In this document: positions 21,638 through 30,885 of the stretch, one piece after another | How the letters are laid out: the number at the start of each line of letters is the position of its first letter | Numbering within the stretch: position 1 is the stretch's first letter | Source: a virus | IMG/VR virus record: IMGVR_UViG_3300025917_000045 | Location: 1-33,885 of that record | Strand: one strand, 5' to 3' | DNA: 33,885 bases | Made by a program: the position numbers and the translations under genes | Notes under the pieces: generated by a model | Told to the model about the DNA's origin: nothing | Seen by the model: only the letters and a program-made list of their open reading frames with translations | The model's database searches: none

Positions 21638-21973
21638 ATGAGCGGGGTTGTCAACAACATATCCAATATGGGGCGCCGGGCTGACTTCGGCGTCGGTAAG
21701 GCACTGTCGCATATCGATCCCATAGCCTCCGCCATCATGAAGGCGGACATAGGGACCCAGAACGCCGTACTCGGTAAGCCGGGCAACAACCGTCGCTTCT
21801 ACGGAGAAGGGCCTGTCGCCCCACCCACCGCACCCACCCAGGATACCGCGGCGAATGCGGCCCTTCAGCAGCAGGACATGCTCCGCCGCCGTCGCGGCGT
21901 GTTCGCGAACATCTTTGCCGGGGGCAGCGCACCGGCTCCCGCCACAGCGACCAAGAGCACCCTGGGGTCATAA
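21638..21973 (+). CDS. hypothetical virion-module protein
   Basis: A 111-residue protein with a helical N-terminus (VVNNISNMGRRADFGVGKALSHIDPIASAIMKADIG), a Pro-rich linker (APPTAPTQDTAANAALQQQDMLRRRRG) and a Gly/Ala/Thr-rich end. The RRRRG stretch could contact DNA. It is encoded between ejection-protein genes and preceded by the junction element. The 'APPTAPTQDTAANAALQQQD-MLRRRRG' region looks like those of small virion proteins in other podoviruses, but no name can be given. Confidence 0.6.
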   Translation: MSGVVNNISNMGRRADFGVGKALSHIDPIASAIMKADIGTQNAVLGKPGNNRRFYGEGPVAPPTAPTQDTAANAALQQQDMLRRRRGVFANIFAGGSAPAPATATKSTLGS

Positions 21974-23482
21974 GTGGCCCACCCGGTCGCCATCGGGGAT
22001 TATGAATCGCAGGTCCCCGTTGAGGAGGGCCTACGTCGGATCATCCCCACGCGTACCGGCGCCTCCATCGGGCCGGGCGTCGATGCGTTTGCCGAAGGCC
22101 TACAGCACCTCGCACAGAGCGAAGCCGCGAATTATTCGCTCCAGGCACTCTCGAAGGCGCAATCCGAGTGGACGCAGCAATTCCACGACCGCTCGCTGAA
22201 CGCCCAACCCGGAGCGCCCAACTTCACTCCCCAGCTGATGGGGGACTACGACAAGTATGTGAAGGACACGGTGAAGGGCGCGCCGAATCAGATGACGGGC
22301 CGCTATCTCCAGCAGCGACTCACCGAGTTCGGCACCCATCTCGCGCAGCAGTCCCTCTCGTTTGAGGCTGGAGCGAAGGACGCCCACAACCAACAGGTCG
22401 CAAAGGACGCCGCGGATTCAACCGCGGTCGAGCTGCAGAACAGCCCGGCCAACTATGGCCAGCGTCTATCCGAGCGCCTCGCGGCGATCGACACGATGCA
22501 GATGGAACCTACGGCCAAGGAGAAACTGGCCGACTACACCAAGCGCACGCTGTCGCACTTTGCCGTGATGGGGGATATCAACCGGGACCCCTATCAGTCC
22601 ATGTTGAAACTGAATGATCCCAAGGCGGACGGGTACTACCAGAACCTGACCGCCGAGCAGCGCCAGTCCCTCATGACGCACGCGGATCAAATGCTGCACC
22701 AGCGTGTCGCAGATGCAGAACGTGTCCACCAGTTGGCCAAGCAGGAGCAACAGGACAACTCGGACAAGCTGCTGAAGCAGGGCATCGCTATGAGCCAGGA
22801 CGGCAAGCTCACGGCCGGGTGGGTGCTGGGTCATTCCAATACGCTGGAGCCGGCAGCCATGAAGTACCTGTTGGAGGCTTCGTCAGGCAAGGAGACGCAG
22901 AGCGACCCACGCACCTACTCCGATCTGCTGACGAGAACCGTACGAGGTGAGGACACGCAGCAGGACATCATGGCTGCATTCACCGGCGGGCAGCTTTCCA
23001 AGGAAGACTTCACGCGCCTCACGGACAAGACAGCCACCGAGTTCCCGAACTCCTATAAGCGCGGGATCAACTACATCAACACCGCAGGCAAGGTGAGCGA
23101 GCTGGAGCCGGATCCGGCCAAGGCTCAAACGCTCGCCAACATGCAGAACGACTTTCAGGACTGGTTCCGCAAGAACGGCCAGCAGGCGAGTGACAAGGAG
23201 GTTCAGCAGGAAGCCATCGACGTCGTCAAGCGCTACCAGCTCGTTGCCTCTGACAAGAACTTGCTCACCCTCCCGGTCCCCCAGATGGGACTCGGCAAAG
23301 GCTCCCGCGCGGCGCCGGATGTCCCAGGAGCCAAGAAGGATCTGGTCAAAGCGTTGAACGACGGGCGTATCTCGAGAGACGAGTTCAACGCGCAGGCCGT
23401 ACTACTCCAGAAGTGGGAAGCCGCCGTCACCGCTCAGCAGCAGAAAGCGGCAGCCGCCAAGAAGGCCGCGGAGAATAAATGA
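21974..23482 (+). CDS. internal virion/ejection protein, T7 gp15-like position
   Basis: A 502-residue, largely helical, Gln/Ala/Lys-rich protein, with GTG start immediately after the previous TAA. Regions include GPGVDAFAEGLQHLAQSEAANYSLQALSKAQSEWTQQFHDRS and a long helical middle (ERLAAIDTMQMEPTAKEKLADYTKRTLSHF). The end is Lys/Ala-rich (QQQKAAAAKKAAENK). Such proteins form the periplasmic channel of the ejectosome in T7-like phages. The family is inferred from size, composition and order; no enzymatic domain is seen. It overlaps the next gene by ATGA. Confidence 0.7.
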   Translation: MAHPVAIGDYESQVPVEEGLRRIIPTRTGASIGPGVDAFAEGLQHLAQSEAANYSLQALSKAQSEWTQQFHDRSLNAQPGAPNFTPQLMGDYDKYVKDTVKGAPNQMTGRYLQQRLTEFGTHLAQQSLSFEAGAKDAHNQQVAKDAADSTAVELQNSPANYGQRLSERLAAIDTMQMEPTAKEKLADYTKRTLSHFAVMGDINRDPYQSMLKLNDPKADGYYQNLTAEQRQSLMTHADQMLHQRVADAERVHQLAKQEQQDNSDKLLKQGIAMSQDGKLTAGWVLGHSNTLEPAAMKYLLEASSGKETQSDPRTYSDLLTRTVRGEDTQQDIMAAFTGGQLSKEDFTRLTDKTATEFPNSYKRGINYINTAGKVSELEPDPAKAQTLANMQNDFQDWFRKNGQQASDKEVQQEAIDVVKRYQLVASDKNLLTLPVPQMGLGKGSRAAPDVPGAKKDLVKALNDGRISRDEFNAQAVLLQKWEAAVTAQQQKAAAAKKAAENK

Positions 23483-26400
23483 CCACGCCACTGCAGAATG
23501 ACGTGGGCGGCAACTATCTGGCCTATCGCGTACAGGCGCCTGAAAGCGCTGCAGGCGATGCGTTGCTCAAGGAAATGGGAGGCGGGGCTGAGCAGAAGCC
23601 CGCCGGTACCCCACAGGCGCCCTCAGGAGCGCCCCAAACACCGGGCGCCTCCCAACATGGGATCGCCTATCGGGTCGGCGCTGATGTCCTCAAAGGCGCC
23701 ACCGAGACCCCGCGCGCGATCTACACCGGCGCGCGCGATGCGGTCATAAACTCCTACGACGCCATCGACGACTTCAGTAAGTGGGCTGACAAGAAGATCG
23801 GCGATGCGACAGGTTTCCGCGGGATCGCCTGGGGTGGAGGCAAAGGTATCCACCTGATGACAGAAGGCGAGGCGGGCCAGGGCCTCACCGGACAGATCAC
23901 CGGAGGACAGGGAACCGTTCCGCGCTTTGCTGACACCGTACGGGAAGCGGTCGACAAGCGCGATGTCGCCTCACCGACCTCGGTCACCGGCGGACTGGTC
24001 AAGAACGTCGCGCAGTTCCTCACCGGACTGGCGCTGACGCGGCGCACGATGGGCGGACTCGGACTCCCCACGCAGGCAGCCGGAGCGGCCGGGTATGGGC
24101 TTTCCGCAGCCCAGGGCGCCATTGCCAACTTCGCAGCCTTCGACCCGCATCAGCAGCGGCTGTCGAACCTGATCGAGAAGTTTCCCGAACTCTCCAATCC
24201 AGTCACCGAGTACCTACAGTCCAAACCCGGAGATTCTGCTGTCGAGGGCCGCGTCAAGAACGCCCTCGAGGGGCTGGGTCTGGGCGTAGCGACTGACGGG
24301 TTCCTGAAGGGTTTGCGCCTTCTTCGAAGCGTGGCGGATGCCAAGGCGGCGCCGATGGAAGCCCCGGCTACGGAACCCGGTGTTCCACCGGATGCCTTCC
24401 GCGAGCTAGGGGATAGCAGCCCCGAAGCCCCGTTGGTTCAGGACCAACCTTTCAGCGGCCCGCCCGTAGGGCAACCTCCCGTTGGAGGACGCACGCCATT
24501 AGGCAATATGCTTCGCGGCCAACATGCGGAGGACGTTACACGTGGAACGACTCCGGAGGAGGTTTTAGCGGGTGAAAAGCCACAGCCGCCGCTGACATCC
24601 TCAGCTGAAGGAGCCGCTCAAACACCGCCTCGCCCCTACATCAACTTCGCGAAAGTCGATACGCCGGAAGATGTCCAGAACGTGATGCAGACGTTGGCGG
24701 ACAAGTTCCAGAAGAACGTCGAATCGGCCCGCCGCGGTACGCAGACCTTCGAGCAGATCAAGCTCAACTCACAGATGGAGAACGCCTGGGACCTCCTCCA
24801 GAACCGCAGGATGGGCGAGCCGCTCAATGCGGAACAGTCCGTGGCGGCCAGGGAGCTGTGGGCCTCCTCGGCCGACAAACTCAAGCAGTTGGCACAAATC
24901 GCAGCGACATCACCTAGCCCGGAGAACCTCTTCGCCTTCCGAAAGATGATGGCGACGCACTATGCCATTCAGTCCGAGGTGATCGGGGCACGCACCGAGA
25001 CCGCCCGCGCGCTGGCCTCCTGGCGTATCCCGGTGGGCTCCAATGCCTCACGCCTGCAGGACATTACTGACCGGATGATGGAGATGTCAGGCGGCAAACA
25101 GAACGTTGAGCTTATGGCTCACCGTATTGCTGGTATGGCGAACGCAGGGCAGTGGAACGAAATCAACCAGGCCATCGACAAGTCGGCTTTCGCCCGCACA
25201 CGCGATGCCGTGATTCAAGCGTTCTCGGACGGACTTCTTTCGTCCCCGGTTACGCAGGCCAAGATTCTGGCGTCCAACGTCTCCACGGGTATCTGGCGCG
25301 TCGGAGAACGCGCGTGGGCTTCCAAGATCAGTCAGACATTGGGAACCTCCAATGGAGTGGAACCCGGAGAGGCTTCCGCGATGTGGTCCGGATGGGTCGG
25401 CTCCTTCAAGGACGCCATGGCCTACGGGTGGAAAGCGGCCAAGAGCGGAACGACCGGTGAGGGTATCGGCGAGCCGCACGACCCCTATCCATCAAACATC
25501 TCCGCCGAGGCGCTGAACCTCTCTGACCATCCGTGGTTAGGCCGGGCGGCCGACTTCATCGGTCAGGCGCTTTCATTGGGCCGAAGGGGCATCGCGGCGC
25601 AGCACGATGTCGCGCTCACCATGGCCTATCGGGGAGAGCTGAACGCGCAGGCCGTCCGGCAGGCCACGCAGGAGATGAACGCCGGGGAGCTGGCGGAATC
25701 TGCCTTCCGGAGCCGGGTAGCGGATCTGATCGCCAATCCTCCGGAGGCCATCACTCAGGCGGCACGGGACGGGGCCAAGTATCAGGCCTTCCTCGATGAG
25801 CCGGGCAAATATGCGCAGTGGCTCCTCGACGGCCGTCAGAAGATCCCCGCGCTGCGGGTGATCGCGCCCTTTATCAAGATCCCAGCGCGGATCATGTCGT
25901 ACACCTTCGAGCGGACCCCTCTCGCACCGCTGATGAGTGACTTCCGCGCCAAGATCGCAGCCGGGGGTGCGACGCGGGATCTGGCGCTGGCCCAGATGTC
26001 AATGGGATCCATGATCGCGATGTCGGCCGCCGACATGACCTTGAATGGAACACTCAAGGGTGGCGGCCCGCCGGAGAAGGGACTGGAGCAAGCTCAGGAG
26101 CGCGAGGGCATGATGCGCGACTCCGTCAAGGTCGGTAATCGTTGGTACAACATCAACGGTGTTCATCCGGCCGGCAAGCTCATGTTGCTCGCAGCCGATG
26201 TGGCCGAGGCGATCAACGGTGGGCAGCATGAGCTTCATGACGATGCGGACACTGAAAAGCTGGTAGCGGGTACAACGCTCGCCATCGGCCGCACCCTCGT
26301 CGACAACAGCTACTTCACCGGTTTCGCCAACCTCTTTGCGGCGCTCCACGATGCGCGGGTAGGTGGGGCAGGGGAGGGAGCCATCCTGTCTACGGCTGGA

Positions 26401-27021
26401 TCTGCCGTACCAGCCATCTCCGGCGCCGCGGCCCGGGCGACGGATCCCTACCAGCGCGAAGTCTATTCGATGCTGGATGAGTTCAAATCCAAGATCCCCG
26501 GCCTGTCGAAGACCTTACCGCCCCGGCGAAACCTGTGGGGTGAACCCATCCCCTCCGGCCACGACCCGATCACGAACTTCATCTCACCCGTGAAGATCGC
26601 GGATGAGAAACACGAGCCGATTGACGATGAGATCCTGAAGCAGGGTTTCAACATCACGATGCCCGAACGACATCAGACCTTCACTCAGGAAGGGACCTCG
26701 GTGCCGATCGACATGGCGAAATACCCCAAGGCGTATTCGCGCCTGCTTCAGCTCTCAGGGAATGAGTTGAAACATCCCGCCTGGAATGAGGGCTTGAAGG
26801 ACCTGCTGAACTCCATCGTCTCCGGCACCCATCCGCTCTCGGCGGTCTACAACCTGAAGACGGACGGCCCGGAGGGTGGGAAAGAAGTGATGATCCGTGA
26901 CCTCATGTCGCAGTACCGCGATATGGCAAAAAAGCAGGTGCTGGAAGAATTCCCCGAGATTCAACAGGAAGTCGCGGACAAAGCTGACGCCAAGCGCGCC
27001 TTGAAATTTGGAGCGATGTGA
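23479..27021 (+). CDS. large internal virion/ejection protein, T7 gp16-like position
   Basis: A 1180-residue protein, the largest in the window. Features are a Pro/Gly-rich N-terminus, hydrophobic stretches at about 172-220 (NVAQFLTGLALTRRTMGG) and about 834-856 (LALAQMSMGSMIAMSAADM), and a long helical middle. Conserved-looking blocks include RVIAPFIKIPARIMSYTFERTPLAPLM and PAGKLMLLAADVAEAI. Proteins of this size and location cross the cytoplasmic membrane and pull in DNA. The lytic transglycosylase domain found at the N-terminus of T7 gp16 is not recognised here. Arg/Lys-rich parts suit DNA contact. Its stop overlaps the spike gene start by one base. Confidence 0.75.
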   Translation: MTTPLQNDVGGNYLAYRVQAPESAAGDALLKEMGGGAEQKPAGTPQAPSGAPQTPGASQHGIAYRVGADVLKGATETPRAIYTGARDAVINSYDAIDDFSKWADKKIGDATGFRGIAWGGGKGIHLMTEGEAGQGLTGQITGGQGTVPRFADTVREAVDKRDVASPTSVTGGLVKNVAQFLTGLALTRRTMGGLGLPTQAAGAAGYGLSAAQGAIANFAAFDPHQQRLSNLIEKFPELSNPVTEYLQSKPGDSAVEGRVKNALEGLGLGVATDGFLKGLRLLRSVADAKAAPMEAPATEPGVPPDAFRELGDSSPEAPLVQDQPFSGPPVGQPPVGGRTPLGNMLRGQHAEDVTRGTTPEEVLAGEKPQPPLTSSAEGAAQTPPRPYINFAKVDTPEDVQNVMQTLADKFQKNVESARRGTQTFEQIKLNSQMENAWDLLQNRRMGEPLNAEQSVAARELWASSADKLKQLAQIAATSPSPENLFAFRKMMATHYAIQSEVIGARTETARALASWRIPVGSNASRLQDITDRMMEMSGGKQNVELMAHRIAGMANAGQWNEINQAIDKSAFARTRDAVIQAFSDGLLSSPVTQAKILASNVSTGIWRVGERAWASKISQTLGTSNGVEPGEASAMWSGWVGSFKDAMAYGWKAAKSGTTGEGIGEPHDPYPSNISAEALNLSDHPWLGRAADFIGQALSLGRRGIAAQHDVALTMAYRGELNAQAVRQATQEMNAGELAESAFRSRVADLIANPPEAITQAARDGAKYQAFLDEPGKYAQWLLDGRQKIPALRVIAPFIKIPARIMSYTFERTPLAPLMSDFRAKIAAGGATRDLALAQMSMGSMIAMSAADMTLNGTLKGGGPPEKGLEQAQEREGMMRDSVKVGNRWYNINGVHPAGKLMLLAADVAEAINGGQHELHDDADTEKLVAGTTLAIGRTLVDNSYFTGFANLFAALHDARVGGAGEGAILSTAGSAVPAISGAAARATDPYQREVYSMLDEFKSKIPGLSKTLPPRRNLWGEPIPSGHDPITNFISPVKIADEKHEPIDDEILKQGFNITMPERHQTFTQEGTSVPIDMAKYPKAYSRLLQLSGNELKHPAWNEGLKDLLNSIVSGTHPLSAVYNLKTDGPEGGKEVMIRDLMSQYRDMAKKQVLEEFPEIQQEVADKADAKRALKFGAM

Positions 27022-29225
27022 TGCCCATCTCAACGACACAGATCCGCAAGAGCTACCGGGGGGATGGGTCCAGCACTCAGTTTCCGATTCCGTTTCCCTT
27101 CTATCTCGACACGGATATCACGGTTCTCCTGGGGACCGCCGAGCAGTCATCGGGCTATTCCATCACGGGCGGTGAGGATGCCAACGGCGACCCCCAGACC
27201 GGCACGGTGATCTTTTCATCCGCCCCGGCCAGTGGCGTCGCCATTCAGGTGATTCTGGATGTACCGCTTACCCAGCTGGTCCGGTTGGTGGACGGTACGG
27301 CATTCCCTTCTGATACGCTGAACCAGGTCAACGACCGTGCGATCCAGGCCGTGTTGCGCATGGACGATCTACTGGGTCGTACGATGCTCGCGCCCGATGG
27401 CGATGTGTCGCCCAACCTGGCGCTCCCGTCAGCTTCGGTCCGGGCGAACACGTATCCGGTATTCGACTCCAACGGCAATTTGAGCGTTGCGCAGTCCTTG
27501 CCTTCAGGGACGCTCTCGCAGGCGACCATCGGCGGATTCCTGCAGCCGCAGACGGCCGCGGAGACGGCCGCGGGCGTCACCCCCGCGAACTACGCTTACG
27601 CGCAGGGACACCTCTATCGGTACGGCACCAACGCCAACCCGGGCGTGACGGACATGACCAACGCCGTTAAAGCGTGGGCCTCCATTGGGGGGAATCTCAC
27701 GATCCCGGTAACGGATACCATTCTGATCAGCGACACGATCAGTCTCGGTAACAATACATCGATCACCATGGTGCAGGGCGCCACGATCAAGAGCGCCACG
27801 CCGAATGTCTCGCTGTTCAAAGCCTTGAACAAGTCGAACGTGCAGATCCGTGGCGGCACCATTCAGCAGACCGCCACCGGCGCAGGCGTCCACATCGGGG
27901 TCATAGAGCTCAACGGTTGCACCAATTGCCTGATCGAGGGCGTGGAGATTATCGGTGCGCAGTGGCACGGCATTCTTCTCTCCGGGTCGTCCAACAATGT
28001 CGTGCGGGGCAACAACATCCACAGCTCGCAGGGTGTGACGATAGCCAACGTCGATTCAGCGGACATCTCCTGCTACGGATCGTCCAGCTTCAACATCATC
28101 GACGGCAACATCTGCTACGGCGGCACAGCGGTCGAGCACGGGATCATGATCCAGGATCCGGGCTCCGGACTCATACCCTTCAAGAACACGGTCACGAACA
28201 ACAAGGTCGGGCCGCATAGCTGTTACGGGATCCTCGATTACCTGATCGACCACAGCAACACCTACGATCAGATCATCGGGAACGAGGTGGAAGGCATCAC
28301 GGGCACTGCGTTGAGCGGTAACTCAGGGATGGGGATCTACATCCAGGGGGCGGGTGGGGCGCTGGTCGATGCGAATCAGGTGAGGGACTGCTGCAAGAAC
28401 ACCACCGCGTTCTCCCTGATTCCCGCGGGCATCACGTTCAATCTGGACCCGGCCATGAAGCCGGCCACCTGCACGAACAACAAGGTGACGGATATCGTCA
28501 ACGGCAGCGCTTGCATCGCGGTGACATCAGGCCCACTGAATATCCACGGCAACACGGTCGATCAGTCGGCCGGGATGATCACCAACATCGGTATTTACTT
28601 TAATACCGCCAGCAATGTGAAGGCGAGCGGAAACCAGATCACGATTGACCCCAGCATCGCCACGTCGCACGGGATCCTGTCCCTTGCGGGCGCTAACGTT
28701 GCGAACATCAATATCACCGGGAACTCCATCTTCGGATGCTCGGCCCGGCATATCCGTGTGGATACGTCCGCATCCTTCACGACCGCGACAGTCACGGTGT
28801 GCGGGAATATGACTTCCAGCACCAGCCCCAACTGCATCCCCATCGAGTTGGGCCGGATCAATAACGGCGCGGTCTCGGGGAATACGTTCGTGACCACGGG
28901 GAATGTGGTGGTCACGGCGAACAACGCCCAGCAGGTCTCCTATACCGGTAACGTCTGCTCAGGTGGCATCGCAGCACCTCAAGTCATCTTCGCGGGGACC
29001 TGCAACGGGAGCTACTGGGATAAGTCCAACATCTTGGGGACATTCATCAATAACCAAGGTTCAGGACAGATCTGCGAGATTACGCGATCTGGGACGCCAA
29101 CCTCGACCAACAGTCAGGTAGGTGACGCAGTGTGGCAACAGGTTCCGATCGTGGGCAATCCCAAGGGATGGCGCTGTACGGCGGCCGGTAACCCTGGAAA
29201 CTGGATCAGCGAAGGGCCTTTGTGA
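27021..29225 (+). CDS. tail fibre/spike with T7-fibre-like N-terminus and beta-helix
   Basis: A 734-residue receptor-binding protein. Residues 1-122 (ISTTQIRKSYRGDGSSTQFPIPFPFYLDTDITVLLG to QVNDRAIQAVLRMDDLLGRTM) resemble the T7 gp17 N-terminal anchor that joins the fibre to the tail. Residues about 215-620 are a right-handed parallel beta-helix with repeated N-x-x-V/I-x-G-N turns (NVVRGNNIHS, NIIDGNICYGG, QIIGNEVEGI, NINITGNSIFG). The end (GDAVWQQVPIVGNPKGWRCTAAGNPGNWIS) is a small C-terminal domain frequent in phage spikes. It probably binds or cleaves a surface polysaccharide. ATG at 27021 with GGAG 7 nt upstream is preferred to the GTG at 27018. Confidence 0.88.
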   Translation: MPISTTQIRKSYRGDGSSTQFPIPFPFYLDTDITVLLGTAEQSSGYSITGGEDANGDPQTGTVIFSSAPASGVAIQVILDVPLTQLVRLVDGTAFPSDTLNQVNDRAIQAVLRMDDLLGRTMLAPDGDVSPNLALPSASVRANTYPVFDSNGNLSVAQSLPSGTLSQATIGGFLQPQTAAETAAGVTPANYAYAQGHLYRYGTNANPGVTDMTNAVKAWASIGGNLTIPVTDTILISDTISLGNNTSITMVQGATIKSATPNVSLFKALNKSNVQIRGGTIQQTATGAGVHIGVIELNGCTNCLIEGVEIIGAQWHGILLSGSSNNVVRGNNIHSSQGVTIANVDSADISCYGSSSFNIIDGNICYGGTAVEHGIMIQDPGSGLIPFKNTVTNNKVGPHSCYGILDYLIDHSNTYDQIIGNEVEGITGTALSGNSGMGIYIQGAGGALVDANQVRDCCKNTTAFSLIPAGITFNLDPAMKPATCTNNKVTDIVNGSACIAVTSGPLNIHGNTVDQSAGMITNIGIYFNTASNVKASGNQITIDPSIATSHGILSLAGANVANINITGNSIFGCSARHIRVDTSASFTTATVTVCGNMTSSTSPNCIPIELGRINNGAVSGNTFVTTGNVVVTANNAQQVSYTGNVCSGGIAAPQVIFAGTCNGSYWDKSNILGTFINNQGSGQICEITRSGTPTSTNSQVGDAVWQQVPIVGNPKGWRCTAAGNPGNWISEGPL

Positions 29226-29545
29226 GACCTGAGCGCCGCATCGATCCGGATTACGCAGAAGATCAGATCGATATTCTGAGGCATCTCATCGCGGAGGCGA
29301 TCGCAGCCAAAAGGACGGAGCTTGGTGTGGAGACCTACAATGAATTCCCGAAAGCGATGGTCAAGTGGATCGCAGGAGGAATTATGGTTCTCTCAGTTTC
29401 GGGAATCGTTGGCTGCATTGTCATGTACGGAGAGCTCCAGGCCGTGCGAGCCGAACTCACCGCCCTCCACTCAGACTTCGATGACCTCAAGCGACTGGTC
29501 GAGCCACGATACCGAGGAGCATCGGATGCCCCCAATGCACGCTGA
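29222..29545 (+). CDS. membrane protein of the lysis module (1)
   Basis: A 107-residue protein with GTG start overlapping the spike stop. A charged N-terminal helix (DYAEDQIDILRHLIAEAIAAKRTELG) precedes one membrane span at about 51-70 (AGGIMVLSVSGIVGCIVMYG), then a coiled coil (LQAVRAELTALHSDFDDLKRLV). It is the first of several membrane proteins between spike and endolysin genes. It may be a holin or antiholin, but a single span with a large cytoplasmic helix is not diagnostic. Overlaps the next gene by 20 nt. Confidence 0.6.
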   Translation: MRPERRIDPDYAEDQIDILRHLIAEAIAAKRTELGVETYNEFPKAMVKWIAGGIMVLSVSGIVGCIVMYGELQAVRAELTALHSDFDDLKRLVEPRYRGASDAPNAR

Positions 29546-29852
29546 GCATTCCCCGGATGAGTCGGTACACGGTGCGGCAAATGGCAATGTGAACGTCAAC
29601 CGGTTCATCTTATCAAGGGATACATGGCAGTGGATTACTTCTGCCGTGTGCGCTGCTGCTGTCCTCGCGATCATCATCGTGAGCTACTTGCTCCACGATG
29701 CGTACCGGGATATCCAGACTCAGGTTTGGCTCAAGCAGGACAAGGAGGAAGAGAAGTTCCAGAAGTTTGTAGTAGGGCCATATGCCCAGCTCGCTGGCGA
29801 GTTAAGGGCCAACGAGATCCTATTCGACCAATGTAAGGAGAAACGTAAATGA
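29526..29852 (+). CDS. membrane protein of the lysis module (2)
   Basis: A 108-residue protein whose ATG at 29526 follows GAGGAG at 6 nt; longer in-frame extension to 29322 lacks this and is rejected. A hydrophilic N-terminus with Asn repeats (GAANGNVNVNRF) is followed by one membrane helix (about 37-58, ITSAVCAAAVLAIIIVSYLLH) and a charged C-terminal helix (WLKQDKEEEKFQKFVVGPYAQLAGELRANEILFDQ). It resembles small phage membrane proteins preceding endolysins. Role unproven. Confidence 0.6.
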   Translation: MPPMHAEHSPDESVHGAANGNVNVNRFILSRDTWQWITSAVCAAAVLAIIIVSYLLHDAYRDIQTQVWLKQDKEEEKFQKFVVGPYAQLAGELRANEILFDQCKEKRK

Positions 29853-30043
29853 GCGGAGGCGGCATCATCATCCAACGTCGTGCGGTCCTGTTACCGGTCG
29901 CAATGGATACATCGATTTACCCTTTTTTGTCAGATGAGCAGAAAGACGCCGTCGAGGCGGTTAGTGCGAAGGACCCTCATCAGGTGACCGAAGGCGATAT
30001 CCACACACTCGCCCAGGCCATCGCCTCGGTGTGCAAGTGCTGA
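29849..30043 (+). CDS. hypothetical small protein of the lysis module
   Basis: A 64-residue protein on an ATGA overlap with its predecessor. It has a beta-like N-terminus (GGGIIIQRRAVLLPVAMD), an acidic helix (LSDEQKDAVEAVSAKDP) and ends in a Cys pair (VCKC). No membrane span. No family recognised; the compact gene packing is the main support. Confidence 0.5.
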   Translation: MSGGGIIIQRRAVLLPVAMDTSIYPFLSDEQKDAVEAVSAKDPHQVTEGDIHTLAQAIASVCKC

Positions 30044-30044
30044 A

Positions 30045-30266
30045 ATGCCCGCATGGGTCATCCCGTTACTGTGCTTTGCGGGATCTACCCTAGGAAGCGT
30101 CGTGGTGACCGTATGGCGATTTGCCCGGCTGGATGCGGACGTTGAACGTATGAAGATCGACATCGGCACACACGAGACCGGCCTTCGCGGAGCGGTACAC
30201 AAAACGGCCACTCACGTAACGGAGCTGGAGATGCGGGTTACCCTATTGGAGAAGTTGCGAGAATGA
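30045..30266 (+). CDS. small membrane protein with coiled coil (holin candidate)
   Basis: A 73-residue protein: a membrane helix at residues 4-24 (WVIPLLCFAGSTLGSVVVTVW) and a long amphipathic helix (DADVERMKIDIGTHETGLRGAV ... TELEMRVTLLEKL). It begins 1 nt after the previous stop and overlaps the endolysin gene by ATGA. A single-span protein directly before an endolysin may be a holin or pinholin; it may also be an accessory coiled-coil membrane protein. Confidence 0.55.
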   Translation: MPAWVIPLLCFAGSTLGSVVVTVWRFARLDADVERMKIDIGTHETGLRGAVHKTATHVTELEMRVTLLEKLRE

Positions 30267-30607
30267 GCCTGTTACAAGAAGAGTTCGCCCAGTCGGCCGC
30301 GAAACTGATTCAGAAGGCTGCGGAACTTGGGTACACGGTGACCTTCGGGGAGGCCTGGAGAACGCCCCAGCAAGCCCAATGGGACGCCGATCATGGCTCG
30401 GGCATCTCCCATAGTCTCCATATCGAACGCCTCGCCATAGACCTCAATTGCTTCAAGAACGGCGCTCTCATTCGGGACGGGTCACAGCTGAAGGACTTGG
30501 GCGAATGGTGGAAGTCACTCGGTCCGAAGTACCGATGGGGCGGAGATTTCGTTCACCTTCCTGACGGGAACCACTTTTCCATTACTCCCGATGGGGTACG
30601 CGCATGA
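30263..30607 (+). CDS. endolysin, M15-type L-alanyl-D-glutamate/D-Ala peptidase
   Basis: A 114-residue peptidoglycan peptidase. The zinc site is visible: SLHIERLAIDL gives His53 and Asp60, and WGGDFVHLPDGNHFSI gives Asp101 and His104 (D-x-x-H), which is the M15 signature (SxHxxGxAxD ... DxxH). The Gly of the motif is Arg here. It cuts peptide cross-links in the wall at the end of the cycle. There is no signal peptide, so a holin must release it. The size is that of single-domain phage M15 lysins. It overlaps neighbouring genes by 4 nt on both sides. Confidence 0.85.
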   Translation: MSLLQEEFAQSAAKLIQKAAELGYTVTFGEAWRTPQQAQWDADHGSGISHSLHIERLAIDLNCFKNGALIRDGSQLKDLGEWWKSLGPKYRWGGDFVHLPDGNHFSITPDGVRA

Positions 30608-30885
30608 AAATCTGGCAATGGTTCAAGAATAAGGCGGGCCGCATCATCTCCAGCGCTGGGGTTCTACTTTCCGGTGTTGAGACGTTCGATATTACGCCCA
30701 TCAAGGATCCGCTCGAAGGGTTCATCGGACACAAAGGCGTGATGGGTCTCACAGTCGCTCTGTTCCTAGCGTCGTACATCCGCCATCAGTACGTGGCTAA
30801 CCAGCATCCGAAACTGGATGGCTCAGGAATCCAAGTTAAAGAGGGAACTGAATGCATCATCAAGGGAAATAATATTACGCCATGA
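30604..30885 (+). CDS. putative holin-like membrane protein
   Basis: A 93-residue protein with a basic amphipathic N-terminus (KIWQWFKNKAGRIISSAGVLLSGVE), a short linker with the conserved-looking ITPIKDPLEGFIGHKG, one clear membrane span (about 47-62, MGLTVALFLASYIRHQ) and a hydrophilic C-terminus. It lies between endolysin and Rz with ATGA overlaps. It is a good holin candidate by position, but with one or two spans the class cannot be fixed. Confidence 0.6.
   Translation: MKIWQWFKNKAGRIISSAGVLLSGVETFDITPIKDPLEGFIGHKGVMGLTVALFLASYIRHQYVANQHPKLDGSGIQVKEGTECIIKGNNITP

Noticed and set aside
27021-29225. Diversity-generating retroelement, expected because of BPP-1-like head genes
   Set aside because: No reverse transcriptase gene, no template/variable repeat pair and no C-type lectin variable domain were seen in the window.
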